Below, piece after piece: positions 6,947 to 7,174 of a stretch of DNA of 7,174 nucleotides (position 1 is the stretch's first letter; each line of letters opens with the position of its first letter). Origin of the DNA: JABABD01 sp965530995 (GTDB lineage Bacteria > Bacteroidota > Bacteroidia > Flavobacteriales > Flavobacteriaceae); assembly GCA_965530995.1 (NCBI GenBank), contig CBESOB010000151.1, forward strand, positions 1 to 7,174. The letters run 5' to 3'. A program made the translations under genes and the position numbers. Under the pieces are notes generated by a model. It did no database searches and had not been told where the DNA came from. It saw nothing but the letters and a program-made list of their open reading frames with translations.

Positions 6947-7174
6947 AGTGCTTTTAGTATTCCGTCTTGGTTAATACTATAGGTTGTTTTAGTGAAAGGG
7001 CTTTCAAGGGTGTATTCAAATCCGATATTGGTTTTATGGAATTCAGCCATCACACTTTTATCTTTTGAATAGGTCACTTCCAAAGGTTGATTGAATCCAG
7101 TCGCGTTTTCTAATAAATAGTTTAGACCCCCATATCTCGTTTTCCTGAAAAGGGCGAATGCGGTCTGTTTGATC
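6943..7174 (-). CDS. C-terminal fragment of an unidentified protein
   Basis: An open frame enters from the right edge (first full codon at 7173) and ends in TGA at 6945-6943, giving 76 visible residues; the start lies outside the window. The tail reads as a soluble, strand-rich domain with aromatic/charged alternation (for example GFNQPLEVTYSKDKSVMAEF and IGFEYTLESPFTKTTYSI) and ends NQDGILKAL. I do not recognise a family, and nothing in it resembles the C-terminus of TrpB. Its stop overlaps the next gene's start as ATGA, so it belongs to the same tightly coupled operon as the GHL10-like lipoprotein and trpA. The overlap and the absence of internal stops in this frame support it as a real gene end. 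It might act with the lipoprotein, but that is only inferred from position. Confidence 0.7.
   Translation of the reverse strand, partial: IKQTAFALFRKTRYGGLNYLLENATGFNQPLEVTYSKDKSVMAEFHKTNIGFEYTLESPFTKTTYSINQDGILKAL

Overview
The window looks like chromosomal DNA of a member of the Bacteroidota, most probably a marine-type Flavobacteriaceae. The reasons are a DUF6090 membrane protein, a lipoprotein with an L-F-S-C lipobox, a GH65 enzyme very close to the Flavobacterium johnsoniae kojibiose hydrolase type, starts without clear Shine-Dalgarno sequences, and a modest GC content. All recognisable genes lie on the minus strand, so transcription runs from high to low coordinates. I see no tRNA, rRNA, CRISPR array, transposase or SusC/SusD pair.

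Right part (7174 down to 4438) is a very tight operon. It holds the tail of an unidentified protein, a GHL10-like lipoprotein glycosidase, tryptophan synthase alpha subunit (trpA), a 74-residue two-helix membrane protein, and the tRNA wobble methyltransferase trmL. Successive genes overlap by 4, 8, 4 and 11 bases, which suggests translational coupling. The usual trpB-trpA adjacency is broken: two unrelated genes sit directly upstream of trpA.

Middle part (4397 down to 1550) holds two exported enzymes only 13 bases apart. One is a small alpha/beta-hydrolase esterase or peptidase; the other is a GH65 glucosidase with both the general acid (E471) and general base (E614) expected of a hydrolase. 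Together they could deacylate and then cleave an alpha-glucoside in the periplasm. The 40-base gap after trmL shows no clear terminator, so they may be read from the upstream operon.

Left part (1549 down to 1) is clearly more AT-rich. It contains a DUF6090 single-pass membrane protein, a 312-base intergenic stretch carrying a GC-richer inverted-repeat element that resembles a dispersed flavobacterial intergenic repeat, and the first 110 residues of a secreted protein. That fragment resembles the start of the galactose-mutarotase-like domain of GH101 endo-alpha-N-acetylgalactosaminidases.

I do not find clear evidence for a wholly new system. The points most worth a second look are the split trp operon with its coupled small membrane protein, the GH65/esterase pair, and the inverted-repeat element.
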